A stretch of 19,237 nucleotides of DNA from Ruminococcus sp. UBA4321 (lineage in GTDB: Bacteria > Bacillota > Clostridia > Oscillospirales > Ruminococcaceae): contig DGUB01000067.1 in the NCBI GenBank assembly GCA_002393815.1, positions 44,700-63,936 of the forward strand, in the 5' to 3' direction. Under the pieces are notes generated by a model that made no database searches, had not been told where the DNA came from, and was given only the letters and a program-made list of their open reading frames with translations. This document shows, piece after piece, positions 1 to 6,258 of this stretch. Positions within the stretch are counted from its first letter, which is position 1. Each line of letters begins with the position of its first letter. Made by a program: the position numbers and the translations under genes.

Positions 1-17
1 CCAGGCACGCCAACAAG

Positions 18-50
18 CCGGATTTCAGCAGAAATCCGGTTTTTTGTTTT
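18..50 (+). terminator. Rho-independent terminator of an upstream unit
   Basis: An 8-bp perfect stem (18-25 with 32-39, CCGGATTT/AAATCCGG) and a 6-base loop are followed by a T-rich tail (40-50). It must end a transcript that begins before the window. The first 13 bases could be the 3' end of another tRNA, but too little is present to tell. Confidence 0.85.
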
Positions 51-85
51 GCTGAAAAATTTTTAAAAATTTTTTTCAAAAAGGC

Positions 86-114
86 TTGACAAATCTTCCC
101 GGATATGCTATAAT
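86..114 (+). promoter_or_regulatory. Sigma-A promoter for tRNA-Ser(GCU)
   Basis: A perfect TTGACA (86-91), a 17-base spacer and a perfect TATAAT (109-114) preceded by TGC, an extended -10. Transcription would begin near 121, about 40 bases before the mature tRNA, leaving a 5' leader for RNase P to remove. Confidence 0.92.
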
Positions 115-159
115 AATAAAGTCGTCGGACAAAGAATATCTGAAATGATTCACCCTGAT

Positions 160-246
160 GCGGAAATACCCAAGTGGTGAAGGGGCTCCCCTGCTAAGGG
201 AGTAGGTCGTGAAAGCGGCGCGAGGGTTCAAATCCCTCTTTCCGCG
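160..246 (+). tRNA. tRNA-Ser, anticodon GCU
   Basis: A class II tRNA of 87 bases. The acceptor stem GCGGAAA (160-166) pairs with TTTCCGC (239-245), and the discriminator base is G246, as expected for serine. The anticodon stem CTCCC/GGGAG encloses the loop CTGCTAA, with anticodon GCT at 193-195, which reads AGC and AGU codons. A long variable arm (about 203-220) and a T arm GAGGG-TTCAAAT-CCCTC are present. No CCA is encoded, so the CCA end must be added by nucleotidyltransferase. Confidence 0.96.
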
Positions 247-250
247 CTGA

Positions 251-287
251 AAAAGACTGCTGTTAATTGGCAGTCTTTTTTATTTTT
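251..287 (+). terminator. Rho-independent terminator after tRNA-Ser(GCU)
   Basis: The arms AAAAGACTGC (251-260) and GCAGTCTTTT (270-279) pair around a 9-base loop, and the T-rich tail runs to about 287. It starts four bases after the tRNA, so the tRNA is probably a single-gene transcript. Confidence 0.9.
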
Positions 288-301
288 TCAGAAATTACCG
301 A

Positions 302-353
302 AAAGACTACAGAAGGATATACAAAAGACACATCCGCAGAGTATCATAAAGAC
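302..353 (+). promoter_or_regulatory. Three AAAGAC direct repeats upstream of the response regulator
   Basis: AAAGAC occurs at 302-307, 324-329 and 348-353, spaced 22 and 24 bases apart, roughly two helical turns. No convincing -35/-10 pair is visible between the tRNA terminator and the regulator start; a weak TATCAT lies at 342-347 without a proper -35. OmpR-family regulators commonly bind direct repeats upstream of their own genes, so these could be autoregulatory sites. This is inference only; the region is A-rich and the repeats are short. Confidence 0.3.
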
Positions 354-379
354 AGAAAGCAAAAGGAGCTTCTTGCGCT

Positions 380-1051
380 ATGAAACATATAATTCTTATC
401 GAAGATGATTTGCAGATTTGTGAAGTGATTCAGGAATATTTCCGGCATCAGGGGACGGAAGTCCGCGCAGTATATGACGGCATTTCCGCGCTGGAACTGG
501 TGCGGAACAAACTTCCGGAATGTGATTTGATTCTGCTCGATATCATGCTTCCCGGTGCAGATGGTTTTACCATCTGCCGCGAAATCCGCAGGAAAAATGA
601 CATTCCGGTGATATTCCTCACCGCACGGGGCAGGGAAGAAGATATTCTCTATGGTTATGACCTAGGGTGTGATGACTATATCGTCAAGCCGTTTTCTCTG
701 GCAGCTCTTTATGCCAAGTGTCAGGCACTTGTCAGGCGCGCCGGCGGAACTGTTATCAGTTCAGTTCTGGAATGCGGAGCTATCCGGCTCGATACCAGAA
801 TGTTACGCTGTTTCGTGCAGAATCAGGAAATTGAACTCCCCCCGAAAGAATTCGGAATCCTGAAATATCTTCTCGAACATGAAAACTGGGTCGTTGACCG
901 CGATACTCTCTTAAACAGAATCTGGGGCTATGATTATTACGGCTCGGACAGAGTCGTCGACAATCATATCAAGAAACTGAGGAAAGCTCTCGGCAGTGCC
1001 GGAAACCAGATTAAAACCCTTGTCGGCAGAGGATATAAACTGACAAAATAA
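380..1051 (+). CDS. OmpR/PhoB-family response regulator
   Basis: A cytoplasmic transcription regulator of 223 residues, the usual length for the family. The receiver domain (about 1-118) has the acidic pocket D9-D10, the phosphorylation site D54 in LLLDIMLP, T81 in FLTAR and K103 in VKPF, so every key phosphotransfer residue is present. The C-terminal part (about 128-223) is a winged helix ending in the typical VDNHIKKLRKAL and VGRGYKLT segments. The ATG has an AAAAGGAGCT ribosome binding site ten bases ahead. The partner kinase starts 28 bases downstream, so phosphorylation by that kinase is the natural assumption. Target genes are unknown. The family assignment is secure; the signal and regulon cannot be read from this sequence. 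Confidence 0.95.
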   Translation: MKHIILIEDDLQICEVIQEYFRHQGTEVRAVYDGISALELVRNKLPECDLILLDIMLPGADGFTICREIRRKNDIPVIFLTARGREEDILYGYDLGCDDYIVKPFSLAALYAKCQALVRRAGGTVISSVLECGAIRLDTRMLRCFVQNQEIELPPKEFGILKYLLEHENWVVDRDTLLNRIWGYDYYGSDRVVDNHIKKLRKALGSAGNQIKTLVGRGYKLTK

Positions 1052-1079
1052 ATCATCTTCGCGGACAGGAGTGATTTCT

Positions 1080-2792
1080 ATGAAAAAACAGAAACAGCAG
1101 AAATTATACAAGCGTCCGAAACGAACGACGTTTCTGAAATTATTCGTGAAAAGTTCGCTTTGCGGACTGCTTGCAACCGGAATCTTCGCCGGAATCGTTC
1201 TGGAACTCAAACAGAAAGATATCTATGAACAGGTGAAGCAGGAACTCTACAGCAGAACAGCAAGCCTTGTTTCCCGGCTCAGTGATGAGGAAAGAGACGT
1301 GGGAAATCTCAATGCTTATCTGGGGGCATATACTTATTATGATGCGGTTCTGGATGAATCCTATCTGATGATAGACAATCTGGCGCAGTATGTTCCGGAA
1401 TACAGCGAAAACTGTCATGCAGTTTCGGTAATTCTGGACGAGGATAAAAATATTCTGTATTCCAGTCAGGAGAACTTGCAGTCGATTATCAGAACCCGTG
1501 AGGATGGACTTGCCGGATGGTATGTTTGCAATCTGGAAGCCTGTCCGGAAATCCGGCATAAATATCAGGAGTTTATAAAAGGCAAGAATTCTTTTCATCA
1601 TCTGTTCAGTGTAAATCTTCACAGTGCCTATGTTGACGAAAAAAATCATCTGTTTGTACCGCATGAAGCCGAACTGATTTATGAAACCTATGCAGATGTT
1701 GACGTTCTGTCAGAATTTTCCGTCAGCGATTCCGAAAAGATAACGATAAATTATGAAAATCCGGATTATGAGCTGATTACGTTCCCGGAACGGACGGGCA
1801 GCGGTGTGTCTGTTCCGTTTGCATGGCAGGCGTACTTCCGGGGCGCGTCCGAAGAAGTTTTCAGCGAGATGTTCTCGCAGTTTCCGGGAAATGCATGGGA
1901 TATCCAAAATAAGACATTTTATTCTTCTGCTATGAGGGGTATCAGCTCGACAGCAAGAGTTTATTACAGTTCCTCTCCGGTCTGGATGAACGGGCAGAAA
2001 AATTATCTTGTCACGGCGTTTCAGATAGATGTCTGGAACAGGCATATTGCCGGAATCTTTTTCCGGACGGTTGCCGTTTTCTTCCTGATAACGCTTGTGA
2101 TAGCGTTCATCTGGAGCAGATACAAAAATAAAGCGAATCAGGTTGTCTATCAGTATGAAGATTATCAGAGAAATTTAATCAACAATCTGGCGCACGATTT
2201 GAAAACGCCTCTCATGGCGGTCAGCGGCTATGCGGAAAATCTGTTGACTTCTGATATTTCAGCCGAAAAATCAGAACAGTATCTGAAAGCGATTCTGGAA
2301 AATGTCAGCTATACAGATTCTGTCATCAGTCAGACGCTCGAACTTAATAAAATGCAGGAAATCAAGGCGTTACAGAAATCGCTGTGTAATTTGAATACTA
2401 TCACAGAAAACGCTGTCCGGAAGTATGCACTTCTGCTGGAAGAACGGCAGATTGCAGTCACTTCCGAGGGTGAAGCCGAAATTTCTGCAAATCCGGAAAC
2501 GCTGACTTCTGCCGTTGAAAATCTGATTTCCAATGCTGTCAGATATACGGCTGTCGGCGGTGAAATCAATATCAGAATTTCTGAAAAAGAATTCCGGATA
2601 GACAACACCGTCACCGGAAAAACAGAAACTTCCGCTCTGCTGATGCCCTTCACGAAAGGCGACAAGTCCCGGACAGGAAAGTCCGGCAGCGGATTAGGCT
2701 TGTCCATCGCGGACAATGCACTCCGTGCGAACGGCTTTACGCTTGAAATCTCCTGTACAGAAAGCGAATTTACAGCTTCGGTTCGCTTCTGA
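1080..2792 (+). CDS. Membrane-bound sensor histidine kinase
   Basis: A 570-residue sensor kinase, partner of the regulator just upstream. A basic N-terminus precedes membrane helix 1 (about 19-41). A large extracytoplasmic sensor region of about 280 residues follows, then membrane helix 2 (about 324-345). The dimerisation helix carries the phospho-accepting H372 in LAHDLKTPLMAVSGYAENLL. The ATPase domain has an N box (ENLISNAVRYT), an F box (PFTKGDKSR) and a G2 box (GSGLGLSI). The usual DxGxG of the G1 box is replaced by IDNTVTG, a degeneration seen in some Firmicutes kinases. I chose ATG 1080 over GTG 1071 because AGGAG at 1067-1071 sits eight bases before the ATG and overlaps the GTG. The sensor region matches no domain I can name, so the ligand is unknown. 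A terminator follows directly. Confidence 0.93.
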   Translation: MKKQKQQKLYKRPKRTTFLKLFVKSSLCGLLATGIFAGIVLELKQKDIYEQVKQELYSRTASLVSRLSDEERDVGNLNAYLGAYTYYDAVLDESYLMIDNLAQYVPEYSENCHAVSVILDEDKNILYSSQENLQSIIRTREDGLAGWYVCNLEACPEIRHKYQEFIKGKNSFHHLFSVNLHSAYVDEKNHLFVPHEAELIYETYADVDVLSEFSVSDSEKITINYENPDYELITFPERTGSGVSVPFAWQAYFRGASEEVFSEMFSQFPGNAWDIQNKTFYSSAMRGISSTARVYYSSSPVWMNGQKNYLVTAFQIDVWNRHIAGIFFRTVAVFFLITLVIAFIWSRYKNKANQVVYQYEDYQRNLINNLAHDLKTPLMAVSGYAENLLTSDISAEKSEQYLKAILENVSYTDSVISQTLELNKMQEIKALQKSLCNLNTITENAVRKYALLLEERQIAVTSEGEAEISANPETLTSAVENLISNAVRYTAVGGEINIRISEKEFRIDNTVTGKTETSALLMPFTKGDKSRTGKSGSGLGLSIADNALRANGFTLEISCTESEFTASVRF

Positions 2793-2798
2793 AAAAAT

Positions 2799-2847
2799 TT
2801 CCCCTGTCCTCAGTTTCTCCGGGACAGGGGAATTCTGTTTATTTTTT
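2799..2847. terminator. Bidirectional terminator between convergent units
   Basis: The arms 2799-2809 and 2822-2832 (core CCCCTGTCC/GGACAGGGG) pair around a 12-base loop. On the plus strand a T-rich stretch follows (to 2847); on the minus strand a run of six T follows (2792-2797). It therefore can end both the sensor kinase transcript and the EAL transcript, whose stop codon lies at 2839. Confidence 0.85.
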
Positions 2848-4452
2848 CTCTTCTTCGCCGTCCACGACGAGCGTTGCGGATGCATAAGCTTTCAGGGGCT
2901 TGCCGTTCTCGTCGAATTCCGTCGTATAGCGGACATGAAACGGCACTCTGCCGACAGTCAGCGGAATAATGGCTTCCAGATGTTCCACGCCTTCGGCGAT
3001 TTGTCTGTGCCAGTCGCGGTACATGTCCGCGTAATCCTGCGGAAAGATACCGTTTTCGATAACGGGTTCGGGATAGTTTTCCACAACCGGCGGAAGTCCC
3101 AAGTCACGCATACAGCGGTAACACGGGCGCATCTGCTTGGTTGCGACAGTATATTCCCATGCGTAGATATTGGCATGTTCGGCGGCAAAGCGGAATTTCC
3201 GTTCGCTGTCGAATAATAATTCATAGCGTTTCTTTTCGGCAGTGATATTCTGCACCATGGCGTAGAATAAATACTGTTCTCCGGCTCTGCCAATCATGCG
3301 GATATAGCTCCGGATGCAGATTTTATCTTCTCCGCAGATTTTCGAGCAGATATCGCGCCATGTTTCGCACATTTCCTCATCCTGTGACTGGATAGCCTTT
3401 TTCAGAGTTTTTTCGTAGATTTCCCGGTTATGTTCGTCCATAGTTTCCCATGGTTCGGAATTCAGGATATCTTTTTCGCACATGTTCATGCCGAGTTCTT
3501 TCATATATTTTTCGTTCACGCGCAGAACGTTCAGTTTCCCGTCCTGATAGGAGAAAATCGCCGCACCGCCGACATAATGATTAAAAATCAGCGTTTCCAG
3601 AGATTGCGGATTCCAGAATTTTCCGGCATCCATGGTTTCAATCAGGTTGATGGCAGGCTGAACGGGTTCGTGGTCAACGAGCTTTAATTTTTCAATGAAT
3701 TCGTCCTCGGTGATAGGCTTCGAGAACAGATAGCCCTGAATGTAACTGCACCCGATACTCTTCATATAGTCTGCCTGTTCGATAGTTTCGACACCTTCGG
3801 CGATAACGGGCGTATCGAGCCATTTGGACATCTGCACGACAGAACTTAAAATGGCACCGCCTCTTCCGCTTTTTCCGCTGGAAAGAAAGCGCATATCCAG
3901 CTTGATGACATCGACTTCCAAATCCTTCAGGATATTCAGGGAAGAATAGCCGCTTCCGAAATCGTCCATTTCGACCGTATAGCCCAGACAGTGGAGCTGA
4001 CGGAGGACATCGACAACGAGTTCCGCGCCGCCGATAGCAGAAGATTCCGTGATTTCGGCATGTAAAAACCGGACAGGAATCTGATATTTCTGACGGATTT
4101 GTTCAATTTTGCCGACATAGTTATGCTGTAGAATGTCATAGCGTGACATATTGAACGAAATGGGGACAATGGGAATATTTTCGTCAAGGCATTTTCTCTG
4201 GAAACGGCAGACCAGCTCGAATACGGCAAGGTCGGCATCGGGGAGCAGACCATTTTTTTCCAGTACCGGAATAAAATCAGACGGATACTGCATACCGTAT
4301 TCGGGATGTTTCCATCTCATGAGGGCTTCTGCGCCAATCATTCTCCCGGTTGCATAATTCATCTTTGGCTGATAACATACAAAAATATGTGGTTCTGTCA
4401 TAGCTTCCTTAAAGCTGAGAAGAAGTTCCTGTTCATTCATGCGTTTCTGCAT
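2839..4452 (-). CDS. EAL-domain c-di-GMP phosphodiesterase with two C-terminal PAS domains
   Basis: A 537-residue protein from ATG 4452. The EAL domain (about 8-265) looks catalytically complete: E42-A-L in GAEALMRW, FNMS, EITES, DDFGSGYSS, IKLD, AEGVET and IQGYLFSKPI, which carry the metal and substrate ligands of active c-di-GMP phosphodiesterases. Two PAS-like domains follow (about 285-410 and 425-530; FNHYVGGAAIFSYQDG and FRFAAEHANIYAWEY), placing the sensory modules after the enzyme. Translation may be coupled to the GGDEF gene upstream: its TAA stop (4469-4471) is 16 bases before this ATG, with AAGGCGG as a weak ribosome binding site. The same frame stays open further upstream, and removing one A from the run at 4478-4485 would fuse both into one protein of about 1015 residues. 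Whether it is separate or part of a frameshifted gene is unresolved. Confidence 0.85.
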   Translation of the reverse strand: MQKRMNEQELLLSFKEAMTEPHIFVCYQPKMNYATGRMIGAEALMRWKHPEYGMQYPSDFIPVLEKNGLLPDADLAVFELVCRFQRKCLDENIPIVPISFNMSRYDILQHNYVGKIEQIRQKYQIPVRFLHAEITESSAIGGAELVVDVLRQLHCLGYTVEMDDFGSGYSSLNILKDLEVDVIKLDMRFLSSGKSGRGGAILSSVVQMSKWLDTPVIAEGVETIEQADYMKSIGCSYIQGYLFSKPITEDEFIEKLKLVDHEPVQPAINLIETMDAGKFWNPQSLETLIFNHYVGGAAIFSYQDGKLNVLRVNEKYMKELGMNMCEKDILNSEPWETMDEHNREIYEKTLKKAIQSQDEEMCETWRDICSKICGEDKICIRSYIRMIGRAGEQYLFYAMVQNITAEKKRYELLFDSERKFRFAAEHANIYAWEYTVATKQMRPCYRCMRDLGLPPVVENYPEPVIENGIFPQDYADMYRDWHRQIAEGVEHLEAIIPLTVGRVPFHVRYTTEFDENGKPLKAYASATLVVDGEEEKK

Positions 4453-4468
4453 AGCTGACACCACCGCC

Positions 4469-5887
4469 TTATCTGTGTTTTTTTTCAGGATGCGCCTGAT
4501 AATATTGTTCTTTGTTTTCGTACATATTCTGGTCGGCAAGCCGCATTGCCCGGTGAATGCAGGCGCAGTCTTTTTCATAGCAGAAGCCGACGGCAAAGCT
4601 GACATGTTCCGGATTGTCCGGATAGTTCCGGAGCGTCTGCACCTGCCGGAGCAGCTGTGCTTCCGGGGCGTTCATGGAAATAATCATGAATTCGTCGCCG
4701 CCTGCACGGTAGATTTCATCATCCGGAAACAGATTCCGGAGAATTTCTGCGGCATGTTTCAGGAGTGTATCTCCTGCGGAATGTCCGCATTCATCGTTGA
4801 CCTGTTTCAGACCGTTCAAATCTGCAAAGACGATGCCGACAGCGTCATGTATGGTTTCTGCGCTTGCACAAAGCGCGTCGATACGGTTGTTCATAGCGTT
4901 GCGGTTGAAAACGCCCGTCAGCAAATCGACAGAACCGAGCGTTTCCAGACGCTGAAACAGCTGATAACTGGCAATCTCTGACGCGATGAAAAAAGTTGTC
5001 AGTTCAAGCGTTTCACGGATGCGGACGGTCAGGCTGGTATCGAAGTTAATCGCCCAGATATAGCCGAGTGTTTCGCCTCTGGCTTTCAGCGGATACAGCA
5101 CCAGACTTTCTGCGCCAGCCATGCGCATGGAATCATACCAGGCAGGATTGCGCTGTTTCAGAGTTTCCCAGTCTCCGGCATCGTTGATGACCAGACAGGA
5201 ACTTGACCCGATAGTCCCTTCCCATGTGGAAACGACGTTTTCAAAAAAAATCTCATCCACATAAACTTCCATGGATTTCAGCTTGGTATCTTTGCTGAGT
5301 GCTTCGCACAGAACAGAACAAGTCCGCTGACGGTAATCCGTCAGGAACACACAGCAGTGTTCTGCACTGCACATTTTCTGAATATCCTGAATAATTTCGT
5401 TCATGGTCTCGTGAAAATCCTTTGCACTGCGGAGTTTGATGCAGGTACTCAGAACAGCATTGGAGATTTCCGGAGAGAGATTGACAAGCATTTTTGTTTC
5501 TGCCATTCTGGTGAATTCCTGCGTATAAGTACAGTAATAAATATTTTCCCTGTCAGATTTGACGGGCAGCATGGTCATGTGAATCCACAGACGGTTGCCT
5601 TCCAGCGGCACATAAGTGTGCATCACTTCTCCCAGTACTGCACAACGGTAGCAGTAGTCCTCAAAATTCAAATTTTTCGGAATATATCTTTCATAGGGCG
5701 AATCCGGAACAAATTTCGTCCGGTACAGGTCGTCTGCGTCCATTTCATGATAAGATTCTGCAATATTCAGATATGCCTGATTTCCGGTCACAATCCGGAT
5801 ATTGCCATGAGAACCGTCAGGAAACTTTTCGACAGAAATAATACAGGTGACAGGAATAAAAAAGTCTGCAAATTGTTGTAAATCCAT
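4469..5887 (-). CDS. GAF-GGDEF diguanylate cyclase
   Basis: A 472-residue protein, probably making c-di-GMP from two GTP. The first 130 residues form a PAS-like sensor segment, residues about 140-300 resemble a GAF domain (CCVFLTDY, LVLYPLKARGETLGYIWAINF), and a GGDEF domain (about 308-472) follows. The active-site loop is intact, with G396-G397-D398-E399-F400 in YRAGGDEFMII, and DLLTGVFNRNAM opens the domain in the usual way. The RxxD inhibitory site normally nine residues ahead is missing (Phe replaces Arg), so product inhibition through that site is unlikely. AAAGGAAA lies before the ATG, and a good promoter lies 30-60 bases upstream. The protein ends in HPEKKHR right after a run of eight A, and the EAL gene follows in the +1 frame. 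It may be complete as it stands or be the first half of a GGDEF-EAL protein. Confidence 0.88.
   Translation of the reverse strand: MDLQQFADFFIPVTCIISVEKFPDGSHGNIRIVTGNQAYLNIAESYHEMDADDLYRTKFVPDSPYERYIPKNLNFEDYCYRCAVLGEVMHTYVPLEGNRLWIHMTMLPVKSDRENIYYCTYTQEFTRMAETKMLVNLSPEISNAVLSTCIKLRSAKDFHETMNEIIQDIQKMCSAEHCCVFLTDYRQRTCSVLCEALSKDTKLKSMEVYVDEIFFENVVSTWEGTIGSSSCLVINDAGDWETLKQRNPAWYDSMRMAGAESLVLYPLKARGETLGYIWAINFDTSLTVRIRETLELTTFFIASEIASYQLFQRLETLGSVDLLTGVFNRNAMNNRIDALCASAETIHDAVGIVFADLNGLKQVNDECGHSAGDTLLKHAAEILRNLFPDDEIYRAGGDEFMIISMNAPEAQLLRQVQTLRNYPDNPEHVSFAVGFCYEKDCACIHRAMRLADQNMYENKEQYYQAHPEKKHR
4478..4485 (-). other. Run of eight A at the GGDEF/EAL frame junction
   Basis: On the coding (minus) strand the sequence is CCTGAAAAAAAACACAGATAA, with the final TAA ending the GGDEF frame. 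The EAL frame is +1 relative to it and is open through this site. Removing one A gives CCT GAA AAA AAC ACA GAT AAG, reading through to the EAL domain. The run may be a transcriptional slippage site, a mutation, or a sequencing error. Confidence 0.7.
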
Positions 5888-5920
5888 GACTGTTTTCCTT
5901 TCATTTGATAGATTAACTAT

Positions 5921-5949
5921 ATTATAGCATACTTTTTGGGATTTGTCCA
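5921..5949 (-). promoter_or_regulatory. Promoter for the GGDEF gene
   Basis: On the minus strand, TGGACA (5944-5949) is followed by a 17-base spacer and a perfect TATAAT (5921-5926) preceded by TGC, an extended -10. Transcription would start near 5914, about 27 bases before the ATG at 5887. Confidence 0.85.
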
Positions 5950-5970
5950 GTCATTTTAACAGAATTCTAC

Positions 5971-6015
5971 AGGAAACAAAAATCCCTGACATGCTCCTGC
6001 ATATCAGGGATTTTT
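5971..6015 (-). terminator. Terminator after tRNA-Ser(UGA)
   Basis: A perfect 12-bp stem pairs 5978-5989 with 6004-6015 (AAAAATCCCTGA on each arm read 5' to 3' on its own strand) around a 14-base loop. On the minus strand the stem ends in five T followed by GTTT. It lies six bases beyond the tRNA end and separates the tRNA from the GGDEF promoter. Confidence 0.88.
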
Positions 6016-6021
6016 CAAAAA

Positions 6022-6108
6022 CGGAGAGAGTGGGATTCGAACCCACGGTGCTTTTGAGGCATCACTAGTTTTCAAGACTAGCTCCTTAAACCGCTCGGAC
6101 ATCTCTCC
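6022..6108 (-). tRNA. tRNA-Ser, anticodon UGA
   Basis: A class II tRNA of 87 bases on the minus strand. The acceptor stem GGAGAGA pairs with TCTCTCC, and the discriminator is G (complement of 6022). The anticodon stem CTAGT/ACTAG encloses CTTGAAA, with anticodon TGA (plus positions 6072-6074), which reads UCA and other UCN codons. A long variable arm and a T arm GTGGG-TTCGAAT-CCCAC are present. CCA is not encoded. Confidence 0.96.
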
Positions 6109-6118
6109 AACATTTTCT

Positions 6119-6147
6119 ATTATAACATAAAAAAACAAACTTGTCAA
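6119..6147 (-). promoter_or_regulatory. Promoter for tRNA-Ser(UGA)
   Basis: On the minus strand a perfect TTGACA (6142-6147), a 17-base T-rich spacer and a perfect TATAAT (6119-6124). The -10 element is only 10 bases before the mature tRNA, so the primary transcript has almost no 5' leader, unlike the other tRNA-Ser in this window. Confidence 0.92.
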
Positions 6148-6194
6148 GCGTTTTTCAGAATTTTGTAAAAATAAAAAAATATATCTCCAAGCAC

Positions 6195-6223
6195 TTGATT
6201 TTTGCGGCAGAACGTGCTATAAT
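6195..6223 (+). promoter_or_regulatory. Promoter for recJ
   Basis: TTGATT (6195-6200), a 17-base spacer and a perfect TATAAT (6218-6223) preceded by TGC, an extended -10. Expected start of transcription is near 6230, about 29 bases before the chosen recJ start. This promoter is divergent from that of tRNA-Ser(UGA), with 47 bases between the two -35 elements. Confidence 0.85.
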
Positions 6224-6258
6224 AAAAAAATAACTTAAAAATGGATGGGGAGAAAGAG

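Noticed and set aside
1..13. 3' end of an upstream tRNA (CCAGGCACGCCA)
   Set aside because: The stretch could match a T-stem and acceptor end, and a terminator follows, but with only 13 bases no structure can be confirmed.
2716..3216. A 166-codon plus-strand open frame over the end of the kinase and EAL genes
   Set aside because: It crosses the bidirectional terminator and overlaps two well-supported genes, and its translation shows no domain.
4453..4605. N-terminal extension of the EAL protein up to 4605
   Set aside because: This part of the frame overlaps the GGDEF catalytic coding sequence and its translation has no domain character; it is a shadow frame. ATG 4452 or a frameshift fusion fits better.
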